DNA of 64,000 nucleotides. Origin: Spartinivicinus poritis. Lineage in GTDB: Bacteria > Pseudomonadota > Gammaproteobacteria > Pseudomonadales > Zooshikellaceae. Below, piece after piece: positions 28,369 to 39,923 of this stretch; within the stretch, counting starts at the first letter, position 1, and each line of letters starts with the position of its first letter. Location of the stretch: the NCBI RefSeq assembly GCF_028858535.1, contig NZ_JAPMOU010000003.1, positions 248,001-312,000 of the forward strand, written 5' to 3'. The notes under the pieces are model-generated. The model had not been told where the DNA came from and ran no database searches. It worked only from the letters and a program-made list of their open reading frames with translations. The translations under genes were made by a program, and so were the position numbers.

Positions 28369-29268
28369 TTATGAACTCCTTTTAAAATCGATGGGCTCAT
28401 TAATGCCCCATTTCGAACGCTGATTAACCAACCAACCGAATACGCCTCCAGTAATAAACATCAGTAAACTATATGTTACCGCCGGAATGGTCATTACCGT
28501 ATTACCCAGTAAAGTGCCTGCAACCAAAAGCGCTAATGTACCATTTTGAATTCCAACCTCTATACCAATAGAGATTGCTTCCCGCTTCTCTAGTCGGCAA
28601 AGCTTTGCAGTCCAATAACCTAGTGTCAGAGTTAATATATTTAAACTTAAACTGGCAGCACCTGTTTGCACAAAAAAACCTGCCATATTGTCCCAGTTTT
28701 TCGCCACAATGCCGGCAATAATTATAAATAGAATCAACACTGAAAATACTTTCACAGGCTTCTCAGCCCGTGCCGAAAAAACTGGAAATTTATTATGAAT
28801 AATCATACCAATAGCCACAGGCACAATAGATATGACAATAAGCTGTAAAATGGTTTTAACAATGGGAATTGAAAATGCCTGTGACTGATCCATTAGCATC
28901 GTCATCATAAATGCAGTAAGCAATGGAATGGTAAAGGGGGTTACTAGACTGACAACAGCAGTCAAACTAATGGATAGTGCTACATCACCGCGAGACAAAT
29001 AGGTGATCATATTTGATGTTGCCCCACCGGGACAAAACGCCAGTATCATCAACCCTACAGCTAACTCTGGCGATAAACTGAAGACTTTGGCTACCACAAA
29101 CCCCATCACAGGTAGCATTATCATTTGGCATACAACACCAATAGCAACTGCCTTTGGGTCTTTGAGTACATGGGTAAAATCTGCCGCTGTTAGAGATAGC
29201 CCCATCCCTAACATGATCAAGAAGAGCGATAGCGGTAACACCACCTGAGTTAAGAAATCTACTTCCAT
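28369..29268 (-). CDS. Bile acid:sodium symporter family (BASS) transporter
   Basis: A 299-residue membrane protein with about nine or ten hydrophobic helices. BASS family marks: LAFCPGGATSNMITYLSRGDVALSIS in the first repeat and IGIEVGIQNGTLALLVAGTLLG in the second, which line the sodium and substrate sites in characterised members. Substrates in bacteria vary (pantoate, pyruvate-like acids, bile acids), so no specific solute is assigned. It stands alone between the bufferin operon and htpG; no terminator was seen behind it. Confidence 0.88.
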   Translation of the reverse strand: MEVDFLTQVVLPLSLFLIMLGMGLSLTAADFTHVLKDPKAVAIGVVCQMIMLPVMGFVVAKVFSLSPELAVGLMILAFCPGGATSNMITYLSRGDVALSISLTAVVSLVTPFTIPLLTAFMMTMLMDQSQAFSIPIVKTILQLIVISIVPVAIGMIIHNKFPVFSARAEKPVKVFSVLILFIIIAGIVAKNWDNMAGFFVQTGAASLSLNILTLTLGYWTAKLCRLEKREAISIGIEVGIQNGTLALLVAGTLLGNTVMTIPAVTYSLLMFITGGVFGWLVNQRSKWGINEPIDFKRSS

Positions 29269-29380
29269 ATAGCTACCCTTAATAGGACTTAACAGTTATT
29301 TAAACTTGCAATTTTATAGGATAGTTTGTTTTTTATTATTACTACGGTTTTAGCCAATTATCTTTTCACGTTGACAAAAA

Positions 29381-29408
29381 AACGGCCCTCATAAGGGCCG
29401 TTTTTTAT
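29381..29408 (-). terminator. htpG terminator
   Basis: AACGGCCC and GGGCCGTT form a strong GC stem, followed on the minus strand by seven Ts, just after the htpG stop. Confidence 0.93.
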
Positions 29409-29422
29409 TAAATTACTGCTAA

Positions 29423-31339
29423 CTAATTAGATAGCTCCAACAACAGTTTATTTAGCTTATGCACATACTGAGCGGGATCATCTAAATGACCGCCTGCTGC
29501 TAAGTTCGCTTGATCAAACAGAACCTCTGTTAAATCATTAAAGCGATCCACATCGGCTTCATTATGTAACTTTTCAACCAGTGGGTGGTCAGGGTTGATT
29601 TCAAAGGTAGGCTTGGTTTCAGGTACTGCTTGGCCAGCCGCTTCCAATACCCGACGCATTTGCGCCCCCATATCGTACTGACCAACAACCAAACAAGCAG
29701 GCGAGTCAGTTAAACGATGAGATATTCTCACTTCAGCAACTTTATCACCCAAGGCTTCTTTTACTTTTTCAACTAGGTCAGCTTTTTCCTTAGCAACTTC
29801 TTCATGAACTTTTTTCTCTTCTTCAGTATCCAGCTTGCCTAAGTCAAGCTCACCTTTAGCCACATCGACTAGCTGCTTACCATCAAACTCACCTAGTTGC
29901 TGCATTAACCACTCATCAATACGATCGTGCAGTATCAAGACTTCCAAGCCTTTTTTACGGAAGACTTCTAAATGAGGACTATTGCTAGCTGCATTAAACG
30001 ATTCACCCGTAATGAAGTATACCTTGTCCTGCCCCTCTTTCATCCGGCTTACGTAGTCTTCTAGTGACTGGTCTTGCTCAGCTTTATTGGTGTGAGTAGT
30101 GCTAAAACGCAACAGCTTGGCAATTTTTTCACGATTAGTGAAATCTTCTGCCGGGCCTTCTTTTAATACCTGGCCAAAAGCTTTCCAGAAAGTAGCATAT
30201 TTTTCTGCATCTTTTTTCGCCAGCTTTTCCAGCATATCCAGTACCCGCTTACTCAAGGCGCTGCGGATAGAATCAATTTTGCTGTCTTTTTGTAGAATTT
30301 CACGAGATACGTTCAATGGTAGATCGTTAGTATCCAGCACACCTTTAACAAACCGTAGATACAGCGGTAAGAACTGTTCCGCCTCATCCATGATATAAAC
30401 CCGTTGTACATAAAGCTTCAGGCCATGCTGGGCTTCCCGGTTCCACATATCAAATGGCGGGTTGGTAGGAATATATAAAAGGCTAGTGTAGTCTAGCTTA
30501 CCCTCAACCTTATTGTGACTCCATGCTAACGGCTCACCAAAGTCATGGCTGATATGCTTATAAAACTCTTTGTACTCCTCATCCGAGATGTCTGTACGAG
30601 GGCGAGTCCACATTGCCTTAGCGGTATTGATCGTTTCGTCTTTTGGCTCTTCTTTAGCCTTTTCTTGATCTTTTTCTTCATCACCTGTTGGCGCTGCTTC
30701 TTCTTTCATCACCACAGGGATAGCAATATGGTCAGAGTATTTACGAATCACACTGCGTAACCGATAGCCATCAGCAAAATCGGTTTCTTCCGGCTTTAAA
30801 TGCAAGGTTACTTCCGTACCACGAGCCGCTTTTTCGACTTCTTCAATAGTGAACTCACCTTCCCCAGCCGACTCCCAGCATACCCCAGCTTGATCGCCAG
30901 CACGTCGGGTCACCAAAGTCACTTTATCCGCAACAATAAAAGCAGAGTAAAAACCAACCCCAAATTGACCAATTAACTGAGCATCTTTTTGCTGATCACC
31001 CGTTAATGACTTAAGAAACTGAGCGGTACCAGACTTAGCGATTGTTCCCAGGTTTTCAATCACCTCTTCGCGGGTCATACCAATACCATTATCACTAATG
31101 GTAACGGTCTTAGCCTCTTTGTCGTAGCTCACCCGCACTTTCAGATCAGAGTCACCCTCATACAGATCGGCATTGGATAACGCCTCAAAGCGCAATTTAT
31201 CAGCTGCATCGGAAGCATTAGAAATCAGCTCACGAAGAAAAATTTCCTTATTGGAGTAAAGCGAATGAATCATCAAGTGAAGCAGCTGCTTTACTTCAGT
31301 TTGAAAGCCTAACGTTTCTTTTTTAGTTTCCACTGTCAT
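29423..31339 (-). CDS. htpG: Chaperone HtpG (Hsp90)
   Basis: Bacterial Hsp90, an ATP-dependent cytoplasmic chaperone, 638 residues. N-terminal GHKL ATPase motifs: [28 protein letters not shown] and [11 protein letters not shown]; the middle domain has [12 protein letters not shown], and a dimerisation domain ends the protein. A charged linker (about 220-245) separates the first two. A sigma-32-like promoter and a 10-bp hairpin in the leader support heat-shock control. Confidence 0.97.
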   Translation of the reverse strand: MTVETKKETLGFQTEVKQLLHLMIHSLYSNKEIFLRELISNASDAADKLRFEALSNADLYEGDSDLKVRVSYDKEAKTVTISDNGIGMTREEVIENLGTIAKSGTAQFLKSLTGDQQKDAQLIGQFGVGFYSAFIVADKVTLVTRRAGDQAGVCWESAGEGEFTIEEVEKAARGTEVTLHLKPEETDFADGYRLRSVIRKYSDHIAIPVVMKEEAAPTGDEEKDQEKAKEEPKDETINTAKAMWTRPRTDISDEEYKEFYKHISHDFGEPLAWSHNKVEGKLDYTSLLYIPTNPPFDMWNREAQHGLKLYVQRVYIMDEAEQFLPLYLRFVKGVLDTNDLPLNVSREILQKDSKIDSIRSALSKRVLDMLEKLAKKDAEKYATFWKAFGQVLKEGPAEDFTNREKIAKLLRFSTTHTNKAEQDQSLEDYVSRMKEGQDKVYFITGESFNAASNSPHLEVFRKKGLEVLILHDRIDEWLMQQLGEFDGKQLVDVAKGELDLGKLDTEEEKKVHEEVAKEKADLVEKVKEALGDKVAEVRISHRLTDSPACLVVGQYDMGAQMRRVLEAAGQAVPETKPTFEINPDHPLVEKLHNEADVDRFNDLTEVLFDQANLAAGGHLDDPAQYVHKLNKLLLELSN

Positions 31340-31375
31340 GCTGACTATTACCTATTTTTACCATACAAAAGATAA

Positions 31376-31406
31376 TTACTAACAGGACTCTACCAGCTGT
31401 TAGTAA
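31376..31406 (-). promoter_or_regulatory. Stem-loop in the htpG leader
   Basis: TTACTAACAG at 31376-31385 is complementary to 31397-31406 with an 11-base loop. It lies between the predicted start site and the htpG ATG. It could affect message stability or act in temperature sensing; the ribosome site itself is not inside the stem. Confidence 0.4.
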
Positions 31407-31424
31407 ATGACTTAGTTAATGGCT

Positions 31425-31451
31425 AAATGGGGATAGTTATGGATTTTTCAA
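31425..31451 (-). promoter_or_regulatory. Predicted sigma-32 heat-shock promoter of htpG
   Basis: On the minus strand TTGAAA (31446-31451), a 13-base spacer and CCCCATTT (31425-31432) match the RpoH consensus (CTTGAA, 13-17, CCCCATNT) very well. RNA would start near 31418, about 78 bases before htpG. Confidence 0.75.
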
Positions 31452-31476
31452 TAACTAAAAAAGGAAAAGAGATTTG

Positions 31477-32193
31477 CTAGCGATATTCTGCATAGCCAAA
31501 TAGCTGACTGATATCATCAAGTTGCAGGTCAAAAGCCAATTGATGATTATTAAAGCGTATCAGTTTAAGCCGCTTAATACCTACCAGCTCTTCCCAAGCG
31601 GCATTATCTTTAGTATTGCTGTACCAGCTTACGGCAAAAGGTGCGTCGACCAAGTTCAGCTCCCCCTGACGATGAAGCAACAGCCAATGCTTCTTAGGTA
31701 AATTAATACTAAGCGACATTTCAGGCAAGTCGTTAGCTTTCCCCAACTGGTTAAATACCAGCTGCTCATTGGTATAAATAACCTGGTTGGGATTAAACGG
31801 CTCTCCTGCTAATAAACCAGCTAATTGCTGCTCAGTAGGATTTTTCTCAAACTGAGCAAGTAACGTTTGGTACTGCTCTTTGACAGGCAGCTGCCTCAAC
31901 TGAAACACCGTCTGAAATACAACCGTATAAGTGCGATCAGACCAATGCTGCCAAATATCTGGATGCTCATGTTTAACGACTGTTAACCCACAACAGCAAC
32001 TAACCACTCCAATTAACTGAGTCAACCAAGCAAACCGAGCCTGCTCCCAGTGACGAAGCCCAAGCCAAACAGCAACAGGCGGCACAATACACAAAACACC
32101 TAAGATTGAGTGCCGCTGATAGGCAAGCCAAAAAAAGTAGCCTCCCCCACTCACAAATAAAGCAAGCCCCAGAGCCAGCAATGCAAACGCCAT
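31477..32193 (-). CDS. Membrane protein of unknown function
   Basis: A 238-residue protein that I do not recognise. Three hydrophobic segments lie in the first 75 residues (MAFALLALGLALFVSGGGYF; SILGVLCIVPPVAVWLGL; WLTQLIGVVSCCCGLTVV), followed by a soluble domain of about 150 residues, probably periplasmic, rich in Gln and Leu. It sits between htpG and a DUF599 gene on the same strand with gaps over 100 bases, so co-transcription is uncertain. Confidence 0.65.
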   Translation of the reverse strand: MAFALLALGLALFVSGGGYFFWLAYQRHSILGVLCIVPPVAVWLGLRHWEQARFAWLTQLIGVVSCCCGLTVVKHEHPDIWQHWSDRTYTVVFQTVFQLRQLPVKEQYQTLLAQFEKNPTEQQLAGLLAGEPFNPNQVIYTNEQLVFNQLGKANDLPEMSLSINLPKKHWLLLHRQGELNLVDAPFAVSWYSNTKDNAAWEELVGIKRLKLIRFNNHQLAFDLQLDDISQLFGYAEYR

Positions 32194-32304
32194 ACTTTAC
32201 CAATCAATTTCAAAAAAGGGCAAAGATTAGCGAACACCCACTCAATTAACAAATACTTGCCGATAAACTGTTGTTTTTTTACTGACTAGAGTTAGAAACA
32301 GCCA

Positions 32305-32997
32305 TTATTTCTCGGTATAGAGCATGGTTTTTAATACGGAAGAGTGAAACTCTCGTTGATAGAGCACCAACACAACAATGGTGGTTGCAACCATATACAA
32401 CCAGGGTGTTATAAACCAAGCCAGGGTGGCTAAGCCAAAGTAGAAAGAGCGAAGCCCATAGTTAAACTGATTGCCAGCCATAGATAATACTCTGGCTGAC
32501 CGAATCGCAAAGCTGTCTCGCTCCTGCTCTGATACATCATTTTCATCTTGCCGCGGGGCACTGCCAATCAGTACTGAGCTGAAATTGTACTGCCGCAAAC
32601 TCCAGGTAAAAGAGAAAAATGCGTAGACAAAAATAATGATCATAATCAGAATTTTGTATTCCCATAACTGCAGGGAAGTAGAAGACACCAGCGGCATATT
32701 ACTTAAAAAGCCAATCGCCTCATCTGTTGCAGCTAAGGTAGTGACTAAGCCAGCCACAATTAAAATGGCTGTTGATGCAAAAAAAGACACATTACGCTCT
32801 AAATTGGCAATAATACTGGTATCGGCTATGAGGTTTTCTCTACTCAGCACTCGCCTCATCCAATCTTCCCGGTAAAGATGCAACACCGAGGCTAAACAAG
32901 GGGTCACCTTGCCATAATACCAGGCAAACCAACTGTAGCCAGTCCAACAACAGAAAAACCAAGCCACTGCCAACACATCCAACCACTGCCCAAACAT
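32305..32997 (-). CDS. DUF599 membrane protein
   Basis: A 230-residue protein of the DUF599 family with four to five membrane helices. The family block WMRRVLSRENLIADTSIIAN then NLERNVSFFASTAILIVAGL (about 47-83) and the later NQFNYGLRSFYFGLA are present. A GAGG site precedes the ATG. No function is established for the family. Confidence 0.85.
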   Translation of the reverse strand: MFGQWLDVLAVAWFFCCWTGYSWFAWYYGKVTPCLASVLHLYREDWMRRVLSRENLIADTSIIANLERNVSFFASTAILIVAGLVTTLAATDEAIGFLSNMPLVSSTSLQLWEYKILIMIIIFVYAFFSFTWSLRQYNFSSVLIGSAPRQDENDVSEQERDSFAIRSARVLSMAGNQFNYGLRSFYFGLATLAWFITPWLYMVATTIVVLVLYQREFHSSVLKTMLYTEK

Positions 32998-33176
32998 GCC
33001 ATACCTCAGTATTACTACAAAAAACCAGTGCTGCGCTCGATAACAGCTTTCAGTTTCTATAACTACCTAATAACAACTTTCGGGTAAATAAGCAGAAATC
33101 CCAACGACAAGAAAAGTAACCATTAACTATTGCAGTCTTATTGCAGGCAAACTACCAACAATAAAAAAATAAAAGG

Positions 33177-33205
33177 CAAAAAAAAGCCGCAACAAACGTT
33201 GCGGC
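33177..33205 (-). terminator. ald terminator
   Basis: GCCGCAAC and GTTGCGGC form an 8-bp stem with a 4-base loop, followed on the minus strand by eight Ts, 40 bases after the ald stop. Confidence 0.93.
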
Positions 33206-33244
33206 AAGTCGGGGTAACAAACAACCGGAAATCGAAAAGTCTAT

Positions 33245-34366
33245 CTATAAAACACTCAGCATTTCAGAAGCAGGCACATAGCCTAACCCTTGGGCCACTG
33301 AAACGCTTTCACAAGTCACCTTGCCACGACAAACATTCAAGCCATTCAATAAGTGAGGATTTTCTGCCATCGCTTGCTTGGCACCTTTATTAGCCAGTTC
33401 AATGACGAAAGGTAAGGTGGCATTGTTTAAAGCCATTGTTGATGTACGAGCCACTGCACCTGGCATATTAGCCACACAGTAATGGACTATATCGTCCACA
33501 ATATAAATTGGATCAGCATGGGTCGTTGGCTTGGACGTTTCCACACAGCCACCTTGGTCAATCGCAACATCAACAATCGCCGCACCAGGTTTCATGGCTT
33601 TAATGTGTTCGCGAGTAATCAACTTAGGTGCTGCAGCACCAGGAATCAAAATACCACCAATCACCAGGTCAGCACTCAATACATGATCAGTAATCGCTTG
33701 CTCAGTTGAATAAACCGTTTTAATTCGATTGCCATACACCAGATCCAACTGACGTAATACATCAACTGACTTATCCAGAACTACGACATCAGCGCCCAAG
33801 CCAACCGCCATAGCAGTAGCATTCTTACCAACAACACCACCACCCAATACAACAACCTTGGCAGGCTCTACACCCGGTACACCAGCTAATAAAACACCAC
33901 GACCACCGCGGTACTTTTCTAAACAGTGAGCACCCGCTTGAATAGACATCCGTCCAGCCACCTCAGACATTGGTGCTAACAGAGGTAAACGTCCAGCCGC
34001 ATCAGTCACGGTTTCATAGGCAATGCAAGTAGCGCCAGAAGCAATTAAGTCTTCTGTTTGTGGTACATCAGGAGCCAAGTGAAGGTAAGTAAATAACGTA
34101 TGTTTTTCAGTCAAACGCTTTCTTTCGACTGCTTGAGGTTCTTTCACCTTCACAATCATTTCTGCTTTTTCAAATACAGCTTCTGCTGTATCCAGGATAG
34201 TAGCGCCTACTGCTTGATAATCAGCATCAGAAAAACCAACGCCATCACCAGCTGTGGTTTCAATAAACACTTGGTGGTTATGGTTAACTAATTCTTTAAC
34301 CGCTGCCGGTGTCAGACCAACCCGATATTCGTGGTTTTTAATCTCTTTAGGTACACCAATTAACAT
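33245..34366 (-). CDS. ald: Alanine dehydrogenase
   Basis: NAD-dependent oxidative deamination of L-alanine to pyruvate and ammonia, 373 residues. Substrate and catalytic residues Arg15, Lys75 and His96 are at the positions known for the M. tuberculosis enzyme; the NAD-binding [13 protein letters not shown] is at about 171-183. It is a single-gene unit with its own terminator. Members of this family are often controlled by an Lrp/AsnC regulator. Confidence 0.95.
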   Translation of the reverse strand: MLIGVPKEIKNHEYRVGLTPAAVKELVNHNHQVFIETTAGDGVGFSDADYQAVGATILDTAEAVFEKAEMIVKVKEPQAVERKRLTEKHTLFTYLHLAPDVPQTEDLIASGATCIAYETVTDAAGRLPLLAPMSEVAGRMSIQAGAHCLEKYRGGRGVLLAGVPGVEPAKVVVLGGGVVGKNATAMAVGLGADVVVLDKSVDVLRQLDLVYGNRIKTVYSTEQAITDHVLSADLVIGGILIPGAAAPKLITREHIKAMKPGAAIVDVAIDQGGCVETSKPTTHADPIYIVDDIVHYCVANMPGAVARTSTMALNNATLPFVIELANKGAKQAMAENPHLLNGLNVCRGKVTCESVSVAQGLGYVPASEMLSVL

Positions 34367-34692
34367 AGCAACAGACCCCCTATCGTTATAATGGTTACTA
34401 CTTCGTTATACCCTTTTTAGGTATAAATTATTTGCATACTGCTACAAAGCGGATGCGGGGCATCCATTGGCTTGCAGCGATTTTATTTAGAAAGTTTATA
34501 CATACCCGGCGAAGGGTATGCAGGACTATTTGCTCAGTATAGCGACAGATTTACAGAATTTCACTTCAAATTTTAGCTTTAATTAGTTTATTTATCTAAA
34601 AATAATATCATTAAAAGAAATAACATCTATTCATTACAGCCACAAAAAAAGCAGCCTAAAAAGACTGCTTTTTTTATGATTGTGCTTAAATC
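34367..34692. promoter_or_regulatory. ald upstream region with small dyads
   Basis: No gene here. TTATACC (34406-34412) and GGTATAA (34420-34426) form a dyad about 40-60 bases before ald and could be an operator. CATACCC/GGGTATG at 34501-34520 is a second hairpin whose GCGAAGGGTAT segment resembles one end of the ERIC-like element at 62 kb and may be a decayed fragment. A terminator at 34643-34676 is listed separately. Confidence 0.35.
34643..34676. terminator. Terminator behind sucD and the ERIC-like element
   Basis: Seven As with GCAG pair with CTGC and seven Ts around a loop of about 10 bases. On the minus strand it lies after sucD and the adjoining palindrome, and would end the TCA transcript. 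Confidence 0.75.
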
Positions 34693-34819
34693 AATACGCA
34701 AAACGAAGGTGCTTTAGGGTAGGCCGTCAAACAACGAAGCCCTAGGAGCCTATAATACATAGGTGACTAGGGTGAGTTGTGCAGACAACACCCCCTAAAG
34801 TGCATTCGTGAAGCGTATT
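34693..34819. repeat. ERIC-like palindromic element, copy 2 (127 bp)
   Basis: The two halves pair in blocks: AATACGC with GCGTATT at the tips, ACGAA with TTCGT, and CTTTAGGG with CCCTAAAG. The centre holds GGCCGTCAA-ACAACGAAGCCC, CCTAT-ACATAGG and GGGTGAG. The length is exactly 127 bp. The centre resembles the enterobacterial ERIC core (GAATCCCC..GGAGC..ACTGGGGTGAGCG, from memory). The element ends on the first base of the sucD stop triplet as read on the plus strand. Confidence 0.85.
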
Positions 34820-35694
34820 TATTTCCAGCCAGTGAGTTCTGCTAATGCATCCCCAATCTCAGCCAAGCTGCGAACGGTTTTAACGCCAGCATCTTCTAAT
34901 GCAGCAAACTTCTCGTCAGCGGTACCTTTACCACCAGAAATGATCGCACCAGCGTGGCCCATCCGCTTTCCTGGAGGTGCAGTGACACCTGCAATGTAAG
35001 AAACCACTGGCTTAGTAACATTGGCTTTAATGTAGGCAGCCGCTTCTTCTTCAGCGGTACCACCGATTTCACCAATCATCACAATCGCTTCAGTTTGTGG
35101 GTCTTTTTCGAACATTTCTAAAATGTCGATAAAGTTGCTGCCTGGGATTGGATCACCACCAATACCGACACAAGTAGATTGACCAAAGCCATGATCAGTA
35201 GTTTGTTTAACCGCTTCATAAGTCAAAGTACCAGAGCGAGAAACAATACCCACTTTACCTGGCTTATGAATATGACCTGGCATAATACCGATCTTACATT
35301 CACCCGGAGTGATGACACCTGGGCAGTTAGGGCCGATTAAGCGTGCACCTAACTCGTCGCATTTTACTTTGGCATCCAACATATCTAACGTTGGAATACC
35401 TTCAGTAATACAAACGATCAGTTTGATCCCAGCATTAGCCGCTTCCAAAATAGAGTCTTTACAGAAAGGCGCTGGTACATAAATAACAGAAGCTTCTGCT
35501 CCCGTTTGCTCAACGGCTTCTTTAACGGTATTGAAAACAGGCAGGCCTAAGTGAGTTTGACCACCTTTACCAGGAGTCACTCCACCAACCATGTTAGTGC
35601 CGTATTCAATGGCTTGTTCTGAGTGGAAAGTCCCCTGAGAACCTGTAAAACCTTGGCAAATAACTTTAGTGCCTTTATTAATTAAGATACTCAT
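34819..35694 (-). CDS. sucD: Succinyl-CoA synthetase alpha subunit
   Basis: ADP/GDP-forming succinyl-CoA ligase, alpha subunit, 291 residues. The phosphorylated residue is His247 in [10 protein letters not shown]; the CoA-binding [13 protein letters not shown] is at 15-27. It starts 2 bases after the sucC stop. An ERIC-like palindrome begins immediately at its stop codon. Confidence 0.97.
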   Translation of the reverse strand: MSILINKGTKVICQGFTGSQGTFHSEQAIEYGTNMVGGVTPGKGGQTHLGLPVFNTVKEAVEQTGAEASVIYVPAPFCKDSILEAANAGIKLIVCITEGIPTLDMLDAKVKCDELGARLIGPNCPGVITPGECKIGIMPGHIHKPGKVGIVSRSGTLTYEAVKQTTDHGFGQSTCVGIGGDPIPGSNFIDILEMFEKDPQTEAIVMIGEIGGTAEEEAAAYIKANVTKPVVSYIAGVTAPPGKRMGHAGAIISGGKGTADEKFAALEDAGVKTVRSLAEIGDALAELTGWK

Positions 35695-35696
35695 TA

Positions 35697-36863
35697 TTAT
35701 TTACCCTCCGCGGCTTTAACTACTTGCTGAGCAGCATCGGTCAGGCTGGTAGCAGCAATAATATCCAGGCCACTCTCAGCCAGGCGCTTAGCACCTAACT
35801 CAGCATTGTTACCTTCAAGGCGCACGACAACTGGCACGCTGACACCAACATCTTTAACTGCGCCAATAATACCGTCAGCGATCAGGTCACAACGTACAAT
35901 ACCGCCAAAAATATTCACTAAAACCGCTTTTACATTATCGTCAGACAAGATAATTTTGAATGCTTCAGCAACCCGCTCTTCAGTAGCACCACCACCCACG
36001 TCTAGGAAGTTAGCTGGGGCTCCACCGTGTAGTTTAACGATGTCCATGGTACCCATCGCCAGACCAGCACCATTAACCATACAACCAATGTTGCCATCTA
36101 ATGCAACATAGTTAAGCTCCCAAGAAGCGGCATGGGCTTCACGGGCATCTTCCTGTGAAGGGTCGTGCATTTCTTTTAGCTTAGGCTGACGGTACATAGC
36201 ATTACCATCGATATTAATTTTGCCATCTAAGCAGTGCAGGTTACCTTCAGAGGTAATAACCAGCGGGTTAATTTCAAGCAGCGCTAAATCGTAGTCTTGG
36301 AATAGTTTCGCCAAGCCTAAAAAGATTTTGGTGAACTGCTTAATTTGGGCTGGATTTAAACCCAATTGGAAAGCAATTTCACGGGCTTGATAAGGCTGCG
36401 CACCCACTAATGGGTCAATAATTGCCTTCAGAATTTTTTCTGGGGTTTCTTCAGCAACTTTCTCAATCTCTACGCCACCTTCAGTGGAAGCCATGAAAAC
36501 AATACGGCGAGTTGAGCGGTCAACTACTGCGCCTAAATACAGTTCCTGATCAATATCAGTGCAAGACTCAACCAAAATTTTACTGACTGGCTGGCCTTTT
36601 TCGTCTGTTTGGTAAGTGACTAAGTTCTTACCTAACCAATTAGCTGCAAAGGCTTTTACTTCGTCTTTAGAGCTAACCAGCTTAACGCCGCCGGCTTTAC
36701 CGCGTCCACCTGCGTGAACTTGCGCTTTCACCACCCACTTGTCACCACCGATTTTATCAGCGGCTTCAGCAGCTGCTTCGGGGGTATCTACCGCATAGCC
36801 TTTGGAGACAGGCAGGCCATACTCAGCAAATAATTGCTTCGCCTGATACTCATGAAGATTCAT
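35697..36863 (-). CDS. sucC: Succinyl-CoA synthetase beta subunit
   Basis: Nucleotide-binding ATP-grasp subunit of succinyl-CoA ligase, 388 residues. Seen: [21 protein letters not shown] at the N-terminus, [17 protein letters not shown] (46-62), LEINPLV, and the C-terminal [13 protein letters not shown] loop. It pairs with sucD in the TCA cycle. It lies 203 bases after lpdA, with a terminator-like structure and a palindrome between, so sucCD may have its own promoter. Confidence 0.97.
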   Translation of the reverse strand: MNLHEYQAKQLFAEYGLPVSKGYAVDTPEAAAEAADKIGGDKWVVKAQVHAGGRGKAGGVKLVSSKDEVKAFAANWLGKNLVTYQTDEKGQPVSKILVESCTDIDQELYLGAVVDRSTRRIVFMASTEGGVEIEKVAEETPEKILKAIIDPLVGAQPYQAREIAFQLGLNPAQIKQFTKIFLGLAKLFQDYDLALLEINPLVITSEGNLHCLDGKINIDGNAMYRQPKLKEMHDPSQEDAREAHAASWELNYVALDGNIGCMVNGAGLAMGTMDIVKLHGGAPANFLDVGGGATEERVAEAFKIILSDDNVKAVLVNIFGGIVRCDLIADGIIGAVKDVGVSVPVVVRLEGNNAELGAKRLAESGLDIIAATSLTDAAQQVVKAAEGK

Positions 36864-36929
36864 GCTTCTTCTACCGTTTGTTGTGCTGTAATTCGAGTTG
36901 CACTTAACTCAATCAACAGTACTCTATGT

Positions 36930-36948
36930 CATTTACATAATGTAAATG
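36930..36948. promoter_or_regulatory. 19-base palindrome upstream of sucC
   Basis: CATTTACAT, one base, then ATGTAAATG form a perfect dyad 67 bases before the sucC ATG. The size and symmetry fit an operator for a dimeric regulator, but none can be named. Confidence 0.4.
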
Positions 36949-36970
36949 CTAAAGCTCTGTTAACCCCATT

Positions 36971-37021
36971 AAAAACTATAGCAATCGACATTTAGAGTAG
37001 CCTAAATTCGCATTGCTATAG
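36971..37021 (-). terminator. Terminator-like structure between lpdA and sucC
   Basis: CTATAGCAAT (36976-36985) pairs with ATTGCTATAG (37012-37021), enclosing an inner TTTAG/CTAAA stem; on the minus strand five Ts follow. The stem is AT-rich, so it may only attenuate read-through from lpdA into sucCD. Confidence 0.4.
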
Positions 37022-37066
37022 CAAAAAGGCAGCTTGGCTTTATGAAAACCGAGCTACCAAACCTAA

Positions 37067-38524
<1,458 letters not shown>

Positions 38525-38552
38525 TCAATTTTGCGCTTGGCAAATAAACCTG

Positions 38553-38597
38553 GAGGTTGCTGCATTTAATTAGTTAAAAGAGCGATGCAGCAACCTC
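38553..38597. repeat. 13-bp stem-loop between sucB and lpdA
   Basis: GAGGTTGCTGCAT (38553-38565) is exactly complementary to 38585-38597, with a 19-base loop. No T run follows on the minus strand, so it is not a typical terminator; it may be an mRNA processing or stability element inside the suc transcript. Confidence 0.7.
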
Positions 38598-38622
38598 ATT
38601 ATTCTGAGAATAAATTAGGTGC

Positions 38623-39843
38623 TTAGATTTCCAGTAAAATACGAGCAGGATCTTCCAGCATTTCCTTGATAGCGACTAAGAAAGTCACTGCTTCTTTACC
38701 ATCAAGTAAACGATGGTCATAAGACAGGGCTAAGTACATCATCGGTAGTATTTCTACTTTGCCATTCACTGCCATTGGCCGCTCTTGAATTTTGTGCATG
38801 CCTAAAATAGCAGTTTGTGGTGGGTTCAAAATAGGGGTAGAAATAAGTGAACCAAATACACCGCCGTTAGAAATAGTGAAAGTACCACCAGTCATTTCAT
38901 CAATCGATAGCTTGCCATCGCGCGCTTTTAAGCCATACTCACGAATTTTCGCTTCAACTTCAGCCAGCCCCATATTTTCAGCATTACGTAAGACAGGCAC
39001 GACCAGACCACGATCAGACGAAACAGCGACACCGACATCTTGATAGCCGTGGTAAACAATATCATTACCGTCAATAGAGGCATTTACGGCTGGATAACGC
39101 TTCAGCGCTTCCACGGCAGCCTTGACGAAAAATGACATAAAACCTAAGCGAGTGCCATTATGCGACTTTTCAAACACATCTTTGTACTTGTTGCGCAAGT
39201 CCATAATAGGCTTCATGTTAACTTCGTTAAACGTTGTTAACATCGCTGCAGTTTGCTGGGCTTGGACTAAACGCTCTGCTACACGCGCACGTAAACGGCT
39301 CATGGGTACGCGTTTTTCTTCACGAGGGCCACCACTAGCAACCGGTGCTTGTGCCGCGGCTGGTTGAGGCGCAGCGGCTGGCGCTGACTGCCCTGCTTGC
39401 TTAGCATGCGCTAACGCATCTTCTTTAGTGACTCGACCACCTTTACCTGTGCCTTTAATTGCACTGGGGTCAAGGCCATGTTCATCAGCAATTCGACGAG
39501 CAGCTGGGCTTAAAATAGCGTCACCTTCGGCTACCTGACTAGCGGCTGGTACTGCTGCTTCTGCAGCCGGTGCAGTTTCTGCGGCTGGCGCTGCAGATGC
39601 GGCAGCGCCTTCTTCAAATACGCCAATAATCGCTTCACTTTCAACCACATCGCCTTCAGCAGCGACAATTTCTTTTAACACACCATCAGCAGGTGCAACG
39701 ACTTCTAAAACCACTTTATCAGTTTCAATATCTACTAATAATTCGTCGCGGCTGCAGGCTTCTCCCACTTTTTTGTGCCAAGTGGCGACGGTGCCGTCAG
39801 CAACCGATTCAGGGAAAGTAGGTGCTTTTATTTCAGTGGCCAT
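38623..39843 (-). CDS. sucB: Dihydrolipoyllysine succinyltransferase (E2 of 2-oxoglutarate dehydrogenase)
   Basis: Core E2 subunit, 406 residues. The lipoyl domain (1-75) carries Lys43 in ETDKVVLEV; after an Ala/Pro-rich linker comes the subunit-binding domain (about 110-145, [17 protein letters not shown]) and the catalytic domain ending with [17 protein letters not shown] single lipoyl domain is normal for SucB. It is in the suc operon, 80 bases after sucA. Confidence 0.97.
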   Translation of the reverse strand: MATEIKAPTFPESVADGTVATWHKKVGEACSRDELLVDIETDKVVLEVVAPADGVLKEIVAAEGDVVESEAIIGVFEEGAAASAAPAAETAPAAEAAVPAASQVAEGDAILSPAARRIADEHGLDPSAIKGTGKGGRVTKEDALAHAKQAGQSAPAAAPQPAAAQAPVASGGPREEKRVPMSRLRARVAERLVQAQQTAAMLTTFNEVNMKPIMDLRNKYKDVFEKSHNGTRLGFMSFFVKAAVEALKRYPAVNASIDGNDIVYHGYQDVGVAVSSDRGLVVPVLRNAENMGLAEVEAKIREYGLKARDGKLSIDEMTGGTFTISNGGVFGSLISTPILNPPQTAILGMHKIQERPMAVNGKVEILPMMYLALSYDHRLLDGKEAVTFLVAIKEMLEDPARILLEI

Positions 39844-39923
39844 GTTGTTTCCTTAAAAACCTTTAATGTTTACTGCTTGTTACCCAATCTTTAAATAAGG
39901 CGCTGTTACACGCCCTTCAATCA

